A stretch of DNA of 64,000 nt from Rhizobium sp. SSA_523 (GCF_030435705.1 NZ_CP129382.1:2108001-2172000), one strand, 5' to 3'; shown: positions 9,334 through 19,094, counted from the stretch's first letter. A program made the numbers and translations. Notes: generated from the letters alone by a model not told the origin.

Positions 9334-10860
9334 TCAGCCTGCCAGCCTGCGTTTCAGCCCGGCCGCATAGCGCATGATGGTCTGCTCGTTGATTTCCTCG
9401 CCTTCCAGGATGCCGACAAGATGACCCTCGCGCATCACGGCGACCCGGGTGCAAAGGCCGATCACCTCCGGCATTTCGGAGGAAACCACGACGACCGAGC
9501 ATCCGTCGCGGGCCAGCGCGGCGATGAAATGATAGATCTGCTGTTTCGTCCCCACATCGATGCCGCGCGTCGGTTCGTCGATGATGACGATCTGCGGCGC
9601 CGTCTCCATGATCTTTGCCAGCATCAGCTTCTGCTGATTGCCGCCCGACATGCGCCCGACCCGCACATGATCGTCGCGGACGCGGATGTCGAAGCGCCGT
9701 TTCGCACGCGCCATGGCCTCCCGCTCGCTGGCCGGATCGAGATAGCCGCGCCGGACATGCCGGTCGAGCGATTGCAGGGTGAGATTGGCCGTCATTCCTT
9801 CGCCCAGCAGCAGACCACGGCCCTTGCGGTCCTTGGTCATATACGCCAGGCCTTGGCGGGCCGCAGCCTTGAAATCGCCAGGCTCCAGCGGCTCGTTCAT
9901 CACCAGAACCTCGCCGGAAAGCCGCGACCGCAGGCCGGCGACGGCCTCCATCACCTCGGTCCGGCCGGAGCCGATCAGGCCGGAAAAACCCAGGACCTCG
10001 CCGCGCCGCAGATCGAAACTCACATCCTTCACATGCAACGTCGTCAATCCCCGAACCGAGAGCACGACGGCCTCGTCGACATCCGGCTCATGCTTGGCGG
10101 GATAGAGGCTGGACAATTCGCGGCCGACCATCAGCTGGGCGATGGAATCGCCGTCGAGCAGCGAGGTCGGGGCGGTCTTGATCCACTGCCCGTCACGCAG
10201 CACCGTCACACGGTCGCTCAATTCCATGACCTCGTTGAGCTTGTGGGTGATGAAGACGAAGCTCGTGCCGCCGGCGCGCAGCTTGCGCACCTGGTCGAAC
10301 AGGATATCCGTCTCCTCGCGCGAGAGCACGGCCGTCGGCTCATCCATGAAAATCACCCGCGCATCACGGCTGATCGCCTTGGCGATCTCCACCATCTGCT
10401 TGTCGGCGACCGGCAGCGAGCTGATCAGCGCATCCTCATCGATCCTGGAGCCGAGACCATCGAGGATGCGGCGTGTTTCCGCCCGCATATAGCGCCGGTC
10501 CAGCAGGCCGAAGCGCGTCACCTCGCGCCCGAGAAACAGGCTCTCCGCCACCGTCAGATGTTCGGCCAGGTTGAATTCCTGATGGATGAGGATGATGCCG
10601 AGCGCTTCCGCATCGCCATTGGCCGGCAACGTCACCGGCTCGCCATCGAGCAGGATGCGCCCGGATGTCGGATGTTCGAAGCCGGAAAGGATCTTGACGA
10701 GCGTCGATTTGCCCGCGCCGTTTTCCCCGACCAGCGCGTGGACTTCGCCGCGCCGGACATCGAAATCGACACTGAACAGAATCTGGACTTCGCCGAAGCT
10801 CTTCGACACGCGCTCTGCCGCAAGAATCGCGGCGGGCGCATCTCCCCCAATGCCTGACAT
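9334..10860 (-). CDS. Sugar ABC transporter ATP-binding protein (two ABC domains)
   Basis: A 508-residue RbsA/MglA-type protein with two fused ABC domains. The first has Walker A GENGAGKST and Walker B VIFMDEPTAVLS; the second has the degenerate Walker A usual in this family (GLIGSGRTEVM), the signature MSGGNQQK and Walker B IVIIDEPTRGID. The ATG at 10860 has GGGAG 6 nt upstream. It is the first gene of the sugar operon, directly behind the paired operator at 10900-10934 that it shares with the divergent LacI regulator. Confidence 0.93.
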   Translation of the reverse strand: MSGIGGDAPAAILAAERVSKSFGEVQILFSVDFDVRRGEVHALVGENGAGKSTLVKILSGFEHPTSGRILLDGEPVTLPANGDAEALGIILIHQEFNLAEHLTVAESLFLGREVTRFGLLDRRYMRAETRRILDGLGSRIDEDALISSLPVADKQMVEIAKAISRDARVIFMDEPTAVLSREETDILFDQVRKLRAGGTSFVFITHKLNEVMELSDRVTVLRDGQWIKTAPTSLLDGDSIAQLMVGRELSSLYPAKHEPDVDEAVVLSVRGLTTLHVKDVSFDLRRGEVLGFSGLIGSGRTEVMEAVAGLRSRLSGEVLVMNEPLEPGDFKAAARQGLAYMTKDRKGRGLLLGEGMTANLTLQSLDRHVRRGYLDPASEREAMARAKRRFDIRVRDDHVRVGRMSGGNQQKLMLAKIMETAPQIVIIDEPTRGIDVGTKQQIYHFIAALARDGCSVVVVSSEMPEVIGLCTRVAVMREGHLVGILEGEEINEQTIMRYAAGLKRRLAG

Positions 10861-10899
10861 CACACTCTCCCGGCGGCTCCTCAACCGCAATACTGGCTG

Positions 10900-10934
10900 T
10901 GTAAACCTTTACATGGCCAATGTAAAGGTTTACA
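10900..10934. promoter_or_regulatory. Paired LacI-type operator in the divergent sugar/lacI promoter
   Basis: Two 14-bp near-palindromes, TGTAAACCTTTACA (10900-10913) and TGTAAAGGTTTACA (10921-10934), are reverse complements of each other and 21 bp apart centre to centre, two helical turns, around a TGGCCA core. They lie between the sugar ABC operon (minus) and the lacI-family gene (plus). The likely ligand is the adjacent LacI regulator, repressing both directions. Sequence symmetry is seen; the regulator assignment is inference. Confidence 0.75.
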
Positions 10935-10966
10935 TCACTGGAACACTGGGGATTATCGGGCAAGCG

Positions 10967-12067
10967 GTGAAATGCCTGTTGCGGCGGGCCACGGATCGTT
11001 CCAAGCCATCAGCCAAGCCTCTGAAACCGGACGGACCGCACTTGTCGAACGCAGCGCCTGCCACGATCGAAGATGTTGCAAGGCTCGCGGAAGTCTCCAT
11101 CGCGACGGTCAGCCGCGCCATCCATACGCCGGAAAAGGTCGCCAAGACGACGCGTCAGCGGGTGAACCAGGCCATCGCCATCACCGGCTATACGACGAAT
11201 GCCATGGCGCGGTCGCTGCGCATGGGCCGGTCGAACATGATCCTGGTCCTGGCGCCGGATATTGGCGATCCGAACTTCTCCTCGATCCTGATCGGCATCG
11301 AGAACGAGGCGCGCGGCCATGGCTACGGCGTCCTGATCGGCCACACCCAGAACGATCCCGAACGCGGGCTCGATTACCTGAAATTCCTGAATTCCAATCA
11401 GGCCGCGGGGCTTGTCCTGTTCACCGGCCATGAGCCCTTCGGTCATCAGGAACTGGCAAGCCGCCTGCCGCCGACGGTGGCCGTCTTCGAGCCGGTCTTC
11501 GGCGCCAAGGTTTCCTATGTCGGGGTCGACGATACGGCAGGCGCCCGCAAGGCGGCGGAATATCTCCTGGCTTCCGGCCATCGCGACATTGCCTTTATCG
11601 GCGATTCCAAGACGAAGCTCGGCCATGTGCGCCGCCGCAGAGGCTATGACATGGCGCTCGATGCCGCGCGCATCGCGCCCGACCGCCGCATCGTGATCGA
11701 CGGCGAAGGCTCGGTCGAGGCAGGGCGGCTCGCCGTCGAGCAATTGTTCATGCGCGATACGCTGCCGAGTGCCTTCATGTGCGTCAACGATGCCACCGCC
11801 GTCGGCGTCATCAATGGCCTGGCAGCCCGCGGCTATGACCTGCCGCGGGATTTTTCGGTGATCGGCTTCGACGACGTTCCGCAGGCCACCTATCTCAACC
11901 CGCCCCTGACGACCGTGCGCCAGCCGCGCTCGGCCATTGGCCGCCAGGCCATGGCGCTGCTTCTGAAGCAGTTGGCCGAGCCGGGCGGCGGCAGTACCGA
12001 GGAAATCCTCATCCTGCCGGACCTGATCGTGCGCGGCTCGGTCACCTCGGCCATGCGGTCGAGATGA
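10967..12067 (+). CDS. LacI-family transcriptional regulator of the sugar operon
   Basis: About 366 residues if the GTG at 10967 is used; a TTG at 11042, just before the helix-turn-helix, is the other option. An earlier in-frame ATG at 10913 overlaps the operator and is unlikely. The HTH reads ATIEDVARLAEVSIATVSRAI, followed by a periplasmic-binding-protein-like effector domain ending with the family pattern SVIGFDDVP and TTVRQP. Divergent placement from the sugar ABC operon with a paired operator between implies local repression relieved by the imported sugar. It converges on xylA, leaving 37 bp. Confidence 0.88.
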   Translation: MKCLLRRATDRSKPSAKPLKPDGPHLSNAAPATIEDVARLAEVSIATVSRAIHTPEKVAKTTRQRVNQAIAITGYTTNAMARSLRMGRSNMILVLAPDIGDPNFSSILIGIENEARGHGYGVLIGHTQNDPERGLDYLKFLNSNQAAGLVLFTGHEPFGHQELASRLPPTVAVFEPVFGAKVSYVGVDDTAGARKAAEYLLASGHRDIAFIGDSKTKLGHVRRRRGYDMALDAARIAPDRRIVIDGEGSVEAGRLAVEQLFMRDTLPSAFMCVNDATAVGVINGLAARGYDLPRDFSVIGFDDVPQATYLNPPLTTVRQPRSAIGRQAMALLLKQLAEPGGGSTEEILILPDLIVRGSVTSAMRSR

Positions 12068-12104
12068 GGCTCTCATCCCGACCCTTGTCCACATCGTTGC
12101 CGCG

Positions 12105-13415
12105 TCAGACGTAGCGGTTGACGATATTTTCCAGAAGCTCCTGCTTGCCCGATCTCGGCTGCGGATTGATGTTCTGGCTTTCCACGCGCGACGCAATGGC
12201 CTCCAGGCTTTCCTCGCCGCGCAGCATCTTCTGGTTTTCCGCCTGGTTCCAGCCGGCATAGCGGTTGCCGAGCGGATCGGAGAGCGCCTTGTCCTCGATC
12301 ATCTTTGCCGCTGCCTTCAGGCCGCGTGCGCAGGCGTCCATGCCGCCAATATGGCCGATCAGCAGATCTTCGGCATCGAGCGACTGGCGACGCAGCTTGG
12401 CATCGAAATTCGTGCCGCCCGTCTTGAAGCCGCCGCCTGCCAGGACCTGATAATAGGCCAGCGCCATTTCCGGCACATTGTTGGGGAACTGGTCGGTATC
12501 CCAACCGGACTGATAGTCATTGCGGTTCATGTCGATGGAGCCGAAAATGCCGAGCGCATTGGCCAGCGCCAGTTCATGTTCGAAGGAATGGCCGGCAAGA
12601 ATGGCATGGCCCTGCTCGACATTGACCTTCACCTCGTGCTCCAGGCCGTACTTCTTCAGGAAGCCGTAGACCGTGGCGACATCGTAATCATACTGATGCT
12701 TCGAGGGTTCCTGCGGCTTCGGCTCGATCAGGATGGTGCCCTTGAAGCCAATCTTGTGCTTGTATTCCACCACGAGGTTCAGGAAGCGGCCCATCTGGTC
12801 CAGTTCGCGGCCGAGATCGGTGTTGAGCAGGGTTTCATAGCCTTCGCGGCCGCCCCACAGGACATAGTTCTCGCCGCCGAGCTTCTGCGTGGCGTCGATG
12901 CAGGTCTTCACCGTCGCTGCTGCAAAGGCAAAGACATCCGGATCCGGATTGGTGGCGGCACCCGACATATAGCGGCGATGCGAGAACAGGTTCGCCGTTC
13001 CCCAGAGAAGCTTGACGCCCGTCTCCTCCTGCTTCCTGGCAAAGTGATCGACGATCGCGTTGAGGTTCTTGGTGTTCTCCGCGAAGTCCTTGCCTTCCGG
13101 GCGGACATCCGCATCGTGGAAGCAGTAATAGGGAACGCCGAGAAGCTGGAAGAATTCAAAGGCGACATCGGCCTTCAGCCGCGCGGCATCCAGCGTATCC
13201 TCGAACCAGGGCCGCTCGAACGTATTGCCGCCGAAGGGATCGGTGCCCGGCCAGACGAAGGTATGCCAATAGGCGACGGCAAAGCGCAGATGGTCTTCCA
13301 GCCGCTTGCCCAGGACGATCTCGTCCGGGTTGTAGTGACGGAAGGCCAGCGGATTGGTGCTGTCCGGACCTTCATATTTGATCGTTTCGATATTTCCGAA
13401 AAAGCCTGTGGTCAT
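12105..13415 (-). CDS. xylA: Xylose isomerase
   Basis: A 436-residue enzyme converting D-xylose to D-xylulose in the cytoplasm. It is a class II (long) xylose isomerase: catalytic His100 and Asp103 in [11 protein letters not shown], and metal-ligand segments such as [26 protein letters not shown] and [15 protein letters not shown]. The ATG at 13415 has GGAG 8 nt upstream; the frame is open a further 72 codons through a repeat, which is not translated. It is the last gene of lacI-xylB-xylA, 160 bp after xylB, with a hairpin repeat in the gap. Confidence 0.97.
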   Translation of the reverse strand: MTTGFFGNIETIKYEGPDSTNPLAFRHYNPDEIVLGKRLEDHLRFAVAYWHTFVWPGTDPFGGNTFERPWFEDTLDAARLKADVAFEFFQLLGVPYYCFHDADVRPEGKDFAENTKNLNAIVDHFARKQEETGVKLLWGTANLFSHRRYMSGAATNPDPDVFAFAAATVKTCIDATQKLGGENYVLWGGREGYETLLNTDLGRELDQMGRFLNLVVEYKHKIGFKGTILIEPKPQEPSKHQYDYDVATVYGFLKKYGLEHEVKVNVEQGHAILAGHSFEHELALANALGIFGSIDMNRNDYQSGWDTDQFPNNVPEMALAYYQVLAGGGFKTGGTNFDAKLRRQSLDAEDLLIGHIGGMDACARGLKAAAKMIEDKALSDPLGNRYAGWNQAENQKMLRGEESLEAIASRVESQNINPQPRSGKQELLENIVNRYV

Positions 13416-13462
13416 TGGTATTTCTCCATTTCTGTCGTCTATCTGTTTCGAAAGGGTGGCGG

Positions 13463-13570
13463 GATTGCCCCGCACCCTGCCCTCTCCCTCAAGGGGAGAG
13501 GGGATTGTCGGCGGCTGCCGCTTGTCCCGTCTCGCCTTGGGGAGAAGGTGCCGGCAGGCGGATGAGGGGG
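13463..13570. repeat. GC-rich intergenic hairpin repeat between xylB and xylA
   Basis: This element resembles that at 5719-5827. It holds a 9-bp stem, CCCTCTCCC (13480-13488) with GGGAGAGGG (13494-13502), followed by a GC-rich tail with AAGGTGCCGGCAGGCGGATGA typical of rhizobial intergenic repeats. It occupies most of the xylB-xylA gap. Confidence 0.55.
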
Positions 13571-13575
13571 ATCTC

Positions 13576-15024
13576 TCAAATGCCCCGGATGGCCGGATAA
13601 AGCGCCCGGTAGCGGTGATAGGCCGTGTCATAGGCTTGGCGCAGCGACGCGACGGGCTCTACGGTCTCTGCCGTCTTCGGAGCGGTGCAGACCGACAAGG
13701 GCTCGGCGCCGGTGGCGGCGATCAGCCCAAGGCGGGCAGCGCCGAAAGCGGCGCCGAAATCGCCGTCGGCCGGGATGTCCACCGGCATGTCCAGCGCCGT
13801 GGCGATCGAGGCCAGCCAGTAGCGCGAGCGCGAACCGCCGCCGATGGCGGTCACGCGCTGCATGGCCGTGCCGGCCGATTTCAGCGCCTCCAGACTGTCG
13901 CGAATGGCAAAGCTCACGCCCTCCATCACGGCCTGCGTCAGCGCCGCCCGATCCGTTTCATGGCCGAGCCCGATGAAGGCGCCGCGAATGGTGGCGTCAT
14001 TGTGCGGGGTTCGCTCGCCCGAGAGATAGGGCAGGAAGGTGACGCCGGTCGGCGCATGCAGCACGTCCCCGACCTCGGCGGACAGTTCGCCGGCGGACCG
14101 GCCGGTGACCTTGGCATGCCAGTTGAGCGCATCCGTTGCCGACAGGATGACACCCATCTGGTGCCAGGTCTGCGGGAGCGCGTGGCAAAAGGCGTGCACG
14201 GCGCTTTCCGGCTTCGGCAGGTAGGCGGCATTGGCGGCGAAGAGAACCCCGGACGTGCCGAGCGAGACAAAGGCCTGGCCTTCGGCGACGGTGCCCATGC
14301 CGCAGGCCGAGGCGGCATTGTCGCCGGCCCCGCCGGCAATCACGACACCGCTTGCCATGCCCCAGCGTGCCGCAAGTTCGGCACGCAGCACGCCCGCCGG
14401 TTCGGTGCCTTCCACCAGCCGCGGCATCTGATCCTCAGCCAGCTCCGTCGCGGCGAGAAGTTCGGCGGACCAGGCGCGGCGTCCCGTGTCCAGCCAGGAC
14501 GTGCCGGCCGAATCCGACATTTCGGAGATATGCTCGCCACTGAGCCAGAGCCGCAGGTAATCCTTCGGCAGGAGCACTTTGGCGATCCGGGCGAAAATGT
14601 CCGGCTCATTGGCCTTCACCCAGGCAAGCTTGGGCGCGGTAAAGCCCGGAAAGACAATGTTGCCGGTAATGGCGCGGAAGCGGGGATCGGCATCCATCTG
14701 CGCCGCTTCCCGGTAGGACCGGGTGTCGTTCCACAGGATGCAGGGGCGCAGCACCTGGTCATCAGCGCCGATCAGCGTGGCGCCGTGCATGTGCCCCGAA
14801 AGGCCGATGCCGCGCACCGCCGCAAGCGCGTCGGCATGGGTGGCCTTGAGGGCCTGGACTGCCTCTTCCGTCGCCCGCAGCCAATCGGCCGGATCCTGCT
14901 CCGACCAGCCCGGATGCGGTCGCGACACATCCAGACCGCCCGTCGCAGAGCCGATGATGCGCTGGTCGCCATCGATCAGCAGCGCTTTGACGCCCGAAGT
15001 GCCGAGATCAAGACCAAGATACAT
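13576..15024 (-). CDS. xylB: Xylulokinase
   Basis: A 482-residue FGGY-family sugar kinase that phosphorylates D-xylulose to xylulose 5-phosphate, feeding the pentose phosphate pathway. The phosphate-1 motif [15 protein letters not shown] opens the protein, GLSGHMHG lies in domain I, the catalytic Asp is in [13 protein letters not shown], and the adenosine motif GGGSRSRYW is in the C-terminal half. GGAGG precedes the ATG. It sits 26 bp downstream of the LacI-type regulator gene and upstream of xylA, a standard xylose catabolic arrangement. A transaldolase gene is also in the window. Confidence 0.96.
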   Translation of the reverse strand: MYLGLDLGTSGVKALLIDGDQRIIGSATGGLDVSRPHPGWSEQDPADWLRATEEAVQALKATHADALAAVRGIGLSGHMHGATLIGADDQVLRPCILWNDTRSYREAAQMDADPRFRAITGNIVFPGFTAPKLAWVKANEPDIFARIAKVLLPKDYLRLWLSGEHISEMSDSAGTSWLDTGRRAWSAELLAATELAEDQMPRLVEGTEPAGVLRAELAARWGMASGVVIAGGAGDNAASACGMGTVAEGQAFVSLGTSGVLFAANAAYLPKPESAVHAFCHALPQTWHQMGVILSATDALNWHAKVTGRSAGELSAEVGDVLHAPTGVTFLPYLSGERTPHNDATIRGAFIGLGHETDRAALTQAVMEGVSFAIRDSLEALKSAGTAMQRVTAIGGGSRSRYWLASIATALDMPVDIPADGDFGAAFGAARLGLIAATGAEPLSVCTAPKTAETVEPVASLRQAYDTAYHRYRALYPAIRGI

Positions 15025-15050
15025 TGCGTGTCCTCCTAAACATGCCCCGG

Positions 15051-16091
15051 TCAGGGCAGATTGTCCTTCAAGAATATGTCGATGCGGATGCGTTCCTGCG
15101 CCTCGATCACCGCAGCGCCTTCGACCTGCGCCTTCAGCACGCGCAAAGCGCTGCGAACTTCGTGACCGGGATCCTGGTTCAACACGGCATCGATCACGTC
15201 CCGGCTGAGCGCATCGCGCGTGACGGGCGTCAGTTCATGCAGGATGACCACCGGCCGCTCCCGCCCGGCCGGCGCAGCGGACAGCCGGCGATCCAGCGCG
15301 CCGATGATGCCGCGATTGCCGGCACCGGCGCTGTAGATACCCGCCAGATCCGGATGGCGGGCTAGCGCCTCCTGGACGAGCCGCTCCGTCACGGCGGGAT
15401 CGTCCCGTCCCTCAACGACGGGCAGAAGCCGGCCCTTCCCCAGAACACTGTGCGTGACGCTGAAAAAACCCTCCAGCCGTTCGCGGTGATCGCGCACCAT
15501 CAGCGAGCCGGCCAGCGCCAGCACGGGCCCGGGCCGCTGGCCGATGAAACGGCTGATCAGCGTGCCGGCGGTGCGGCCGGCGGCCATATTGTCGATGCCG
15601 GCGAAATGCCGCCGATGCGCGGTGCCGAGATCCGAGACCAGCGTCACCACGGCAATGCCTGCCTCGATCAGGCGATCGGCGGCATTGCGCACCTGCGGCG
15701 CGTCGATCGCGACAAAGGCCACGCCGTCGGGCGCTTCGGCCAGGATCTGTTCCAGCGCCGCCGTCAGCGCCTGCGGATCGAAGGCCGGAACAGCATGCAG
15801 GCGGATCTGCATCCGCTCCCGCGCGCCGCGCCCGGCCGCATCTTCGACTTCGGATCGCAGCGCCCGCATGAAGGAGTTGTCGTTGTCTGGCAGGATGAAG
15901 GCAAAGCTGTAGATCCGTCCCTTGGCAAGATTGGCGGCAGCGAGGTCGCGCACGAAGCCCAGCGCCTTGACGGCCTCCTCGACGCGCGCGCGTGTAACCG
16001 CGCGCACGCCGGCGCGGCCGTTGAGAACACGGTCGACGGTTGCCAGGCTGACACCGGCATAGGCTGCGATATCGTGGACTGTCGGCTTCAT
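15051..16091 (-). CDS. LacI-family regulator at the head of the xyl operon
   Basis: A 346-residue LacI-type protein. The HTH is TVHDIAAYAGVSLATVDRVLNGRAGV at residues 4-29, followed by a type I periplasmic-binding-like sensor domain. The ATG at 16091 has GGAGGAG directly upstream, preferred over an open extension of seven codons. Being cotranscribed with xylBA implies autoregulated control of xylose catabolism, likely through the palindrome at 16122-16141. It resembles rhizobial LacI proteins with RbsB-like sensor domains; the effector is not visible. Confidence 0.88.
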   Translation of the reverse strand: MKPTVHDIAAYAGVSLATVDRVLNGRAGVRAVTRARVEEAVKALGFVRDLAAANLAKGRIYSFAFILPDNDNSFMRALRSEVEDAAGRGARERMQIRLHAVPAFDPQALTAALEQILAEAPDGVAFVAIDAPQVRNAADRLIEAGIAVVTLVSDLGTAHRRHFAGIDNMAAGRTAGTLISRFIGQRPGPVLALAGSLMVRDHRERLEGFFSVTHSVLGKGRLLPVVEGRDDPAVTERLVQEALARHPDLAGIYSAGAGNRGIIGALDRRLSAAPAGRERPVVILHELTPVTRDALSRDVIDAVLNQDPGHEVRSALRVLKAQVEGAAVIEAQERIRIDIFLKDNLP

Positions 16092-16121
16092 CTCTCCTCC
16101 GGCGCCCTCCATAGCGCGAAA

Positions 16122-16141
16122 TCTGAGGTACGTAAATCAGA
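16122..16141. promoter_or_regulatory. Palindromic operator candidate upstream of lacI-xylBA
   Basis: TCTGA-GG-TACGTA-AA-TCAGA is a 20-bp palindrome with only the two inner dinucleotides mismatched. It lies 31-50 bp before the start codon of the LacI-type regulator, where an operator of the lacI-xylB-xylA operon would be expected. Confidence 0.55.
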
Positions 16142-16165
16142 AATGCGCCGGTGCTGGCCGGAACG

Positions 16166-16197
16166 AAAAAGGGGCCGCCGCGTGAGCGACGACCCCT
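16166..16197 (-). terminator. Rho-independent terminator of the efflux pump operon
   Basis: On the minus strand GGGGTCGTCGC and GCGGCGGCCCC form a stem of about 11 bp with one mismatch and a TCAC loop, followed by TTTTT. It lies about 66 bp after the stop codon of the EmrB-like gene and separates that operon from the xyl operon promoter. Confidence 0.85.
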
Positions 16198-16262
16198 ATC
16201 CTTCTCGGCGGTGGATTTCGGGAGAAACGAGAAGGATTGAGCGAGACCCGATTGCGTTCGAC

Positions 16263-17840
16263 CTAGTGACCTCCCCCGGCGGGCGGTGCGGCCTGCGGCT
16301 TGGAAATCAGGCTGACCAGCAGGATCAAGGAGCCGAACAGGATGGTGAGCCCCATGAAGACATCGATGAAGGACATGATGGTTGCCTGCTGGTGCACCAT
16401 GCCGGCCAGTTTCGACAGCGCCACGCTTGCTCCATCCATGCCGTAGGAGGAATAATTTGCGCCGACGCTGTCCATCCAGTCGAGCGCTGCCGGGTTTCCG
16501 TAATTCACATGTTCGGAAAGCCTCGCATAATGCTCGTCCGTCCGCTGCGTCAGCATGGTATTGATGATTGCAAGCCCGACCGCCCCGCCGAGATTGCGCG
16601 TCAGATTGTAAAGGCCCGATGCGTTCTGGATGCGCTGCGGTGGAAGCGTGCCGAGCGCCACATTGTTGATCGGCACCATGCACAGCATCAGCGAGCAGCC
16701 GCGCAGGATCTGCGGCACGAGCAGCTCGTAGAAGTCCCAATCCGCCGTAAGCCCGGTGACCATATAGGTTCCGGTTGCAAAGCCGAAGAAACCGATGGCC
16801 ATCATGACGCGCGGATCCAGCCTGCTGGACAGGATGCCGGCAACGGGCGCGGTGAAGAACATTGCGAGGCCGGAGACGAACATGGTCTCGCCGATCATCA
16901 GCGCGTCGTAGCCGCGGATGCGGGCAAGATACAGCGGGTAGATATAGGTCAGCCCGTACAGGCCGACGCCCATGATGAAGGAGAAGAGCGAGCCGAAGGC
17001 GAAGTTTCGGTTGGTGAAGGCCTTCAGGTCCACCACGGGAAAATCGACCCTGAAGGCACGCCAGAAGAACACCACGGCGCCGATCACCATGGCGAGCGTT
17101 CCCATGACGATGTGCTCGTCGCTGAACCAGTCCTTGTTGTTGCCTTCCTCCAGGACATATTCGAGCGAGCCGAGGAAGATCGCCATGGAGGCCAGCCCCC
17201 ACCAGTCGAAGCGTTTCATCAGCTGGTGCTGCGGCTTGTCGAAATCGATGAAGCTCCAGGCGAGCACGGTGACGAAAATGCCCGGCACGATATTGACCAG
17301 GAACAGCCAGTGCCAGGAAAAGGCATTGCTGAGATAGCCGCCGACGGTCGGCCCGATGGTCGGCGCGAGCGTGGCGATCAGTCCGATGATCGGCGAGACG
17401 ACGGATCGCTTGGAGGGCGGGAAGATGGTGAAGGCCGCGGCAAAGACCGAGGGGATCATGCCGCCGCCGATAAAGCCCTGCAAGGCGCGATAGAAGATCA
17501 TCTGCTCGATATTGGTGGCGGTCGCGCAGAGCGCCGAGGCGAGCGTGAAGCCGCCGGCGCAAAGCGTGAACAGCACGCGCGTCGACAGGATCCGCGCCAG
17601 CGTTCCCGAGAGCGGGATCATGATGACCTCGGCGATCAGATAGGAGGTCTGCACCCAGGCGATCTCATCCGACCCGGCCGACAGGCCCGCCTGGATCTCC
17701 GAGAGGGAGGCCGAGACGATCTGGATGTCGAGGATCGACATGAACATGCCGACGACCATCGCGAAAAACGCGATGAGCTTGCGCCTGTCCATCGGCGGAT
17801 CGGCTGGAATGGCGCCGGCCGTGGCAGTGGTGGCAGCCAT
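16263..17840 (-). CDS. DHA2-family MFS multidrug efflux transporter (EmrB type)
   Basis: A 525-residue inner-membrane drug:proton antiporter with 14 predicted transmembrane segments. Family motifs: FMSILDIQIVSASL in TM1, the antiporter motif C-like segment ATLAPTIGPTVGGYLS, and a long loop before the last helices. AAGGAG precedes the ATG. It lies 33 bp downstream of the HlyD/EmrA-like gene, forming a two-gene pump that would use an outer-membrane TolC-like partner encoded elsewhere. Expression is likely repressed by the divergent TetR protein. Confidence 0.93.
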   Translation of the reverse strand: MAATTATAGAIPADPPMDRRKLIAFFAMVVGMFMSILDIQIVSASLSEIQAGLSAGSDEIAWVQTSYLIAEVIMIPLSGTLARILSTRVLFTLCAGGFTLASALCATATNIEQMIFYRALQGFIGGGMIPSVFAAAFTIFPPSKRSVVSPIIGLIATLAPTIGPTVGGYLSNAFSWHWLFLVNIVPGIFVTVLAWSFIDFDKPQHQLMKRFDWWGLASMAIFLGSLEYVLEEGNNKDWFSDEHIVMGTLAMVIGAVVFFWRAFRVDFPVVDLKAFTNRNFAFGSLFSFIMGVGLYGLTYIYPLYLARIRGYDALMIGETMFVSGLAMFFTAPVAGILSSRLDPRVMMAIGFFGFATGTYMVTGLTADWDFYELLVPQILRGCSLMLCMVPINNVALGTLPPQRIQNASGLYNLTRNLGGAVGLAIINTMLTQRTDEHYARLSEHVNYGNPAALDWMDSVGANYSSYGMDGASVALSKLAGMVHQQATIMSFIDVFMGLTILFGSLILLVSLISKPQAAPPAGGGH

Positions 17841-17873
17841 GATGAACTCCTTGACGCGAAAGGGGCGGCGCGA

Positions 17874-19094
17874 TCAGCGGCCGGCCAGGGCCGCGTTCCG
17901 GTTGGGCGCCGTGCGCATATCGACATCGGCGACGACGCTGAGGCCGGCCCTGAGGTGACCGCGCTCAAGCTCTTCCCGGGGAATGGCGATCCGCACGGGG
18001 ACGCGCTGCACCACCTTGGTGAAATTGCCTGTGGCGTTTTCCGGCGGCAGCAGCGAGAAGACGGAGCCGGAGGCCGGGGCGATCGACTGCACCGTTCCCA
18101 TCACCGTATCGCCGTCGAATGCATCGACATGCAGGCGAACCTTCGAGCCCGGCACGATCTGGCCGATCTGCGTTTCCTTGAAATTGGCATCCACATAGAG
18201 ATCACTCAGCGGCACGAGCGATGCGAGGCGCTTGCCGCTCGACACCAGATCACCGGTCTGCACCGACAAATTGCCGATGGTGCCGTCATAGGGCGCCTTG
18301 AGAATGGTGAAGCTGAGATTGCGCTCTGCCTGGTCGACGGCCAGCTCCTGCAGGCGGATGGTATTGACGGCCTCGTTGCGCTGCGCCTTCAAGAGCTCGA
18401 TATTGGCCTGCGCCGAGGTGACGGCGGCTTCGCCGGCCGCGAGATTGGCCTGTGCCTGTTCCAGGGCGATCTGGGCATTATCCAGTTCGGCGGTCGTTCC
18501 GACACTCTTGGCCGCCAGCTCCGCAGCCCGCTTCTTGGTGATCTCGGCCCCCCTCAAGGCGGCCTGCAGCGCGCCGAGCTGTGCCTGCGACTGCTTCACG
18601 CTTGCTTCGCCGCCCGCAATCTGCGCATCGATGCGCGACACGGCCAGACGAGCACTTTCCACATTGGCCTTCGCCTGTTCGAGCGCGATCTGATAATCGC
18701 CCTGGTCCAGCGTCACCAGCGGATCGCCCGCCTTGACCGTCTGGTTCTCGACGACATTCACCTTCTCGACATAGCCGGAGACTTTTGGAGAAATGACGGC
18801 GATGTCTCCCTGGACATAGGCGTCGTCGGTCGAGATCAGGAACCGACCATCGGTCCACCAGTTATACCCGTACCAGCCACCGCCGGCGAGCATGGCCAGA
18901 AGCAGCACCGGCAGGATCGGACTGCGCTTCTTCTTCTTGGCAGGCGGCTCGGCGGACTTGGCATCCGTTCCCGAGGCGGCAGGAGCCGAGGGCTTTTCGC
19001 TGACCGGGACGTCCGTGCGCGCATCCAGATCCGCACCGGGGGCTTCGTCTTTCGCCACGACGCGCAGCGAGCCTGAATTGGACGAGACTGTCAT
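17874..19094 (-). CDS. HlyD/EmrA-family membrane fusion protein
   Basis: A 406-residue periplasmic adaptor. After a ~55-residue cytoplasmic N-terminus ending in a Lys-rich stretch comes one transmembrane helix (PVLLLAMLAGGGWYGYNW), then a biotinyl-lipoyl-like half motif (VSGYVEKVNVVENQTVKAGD), a long Ala/Gln-rich coiled-coil hairpin, the second lipoyl half (LKAPYDGTIGNLSVQTGDLV) and a beta-barrel. This matches EmrA adaptors that link the EmrB-type transporter to an outer-membrane channel. ATG at 19094 chosen; a GTG nine bases earlier is possible. Confidence 0.92.
   Translation of the reverse strand: MTVSSNSGSLRVVAKDEAPGADLDARTDVPVSEKPSAPAASGTDAKSAEPPAKKKKRSPILPVLLLAMLAGGGWYGYNWWTDGRFLISTDDAYVQGDIAVISPKVSGYVEKVNVVENQTVKAGDPLVTLDQGDYQIALEQAKANVESARLAVSRIDAQIAGGEASVKQSQAQLGALQAALRGAEITKKRAAELAAKSVGTTAELDNAQIALEQAQANLAAGEAAVTSAQANIELLKAQRNEAVNTIRLQELAVDQAERNLSFTILKAPYDGTIGNLSVQTGDLVSSGKRLASLVPLSDLYVDANFKETQIGQIVPGSKVRLHVDAFDGDTVMGTVQSIAPASGSVFSLLPPENATGNFTKVVQRVPVRIAIPREELERGHLRAGLSVVADVDMRTAPNRNAALAGR

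Noticed and set aside
16161..16190. GGAAC followed by CGTG upstream of the xyl operon as an EcfG promoter
   Set aside because: The -10 element lacks the required TT and the segment is the efflux operon terminator.
15450..19076. A very long open frame on the plus strand (over 1200 codons) opposite the LacI, EmrB and EmrA genes
   Set aside because: It is the antisense shadow of three well-supported genes in GC-rich DNA; its translation is Arg/Gly/His-rich with no recognisable domain.
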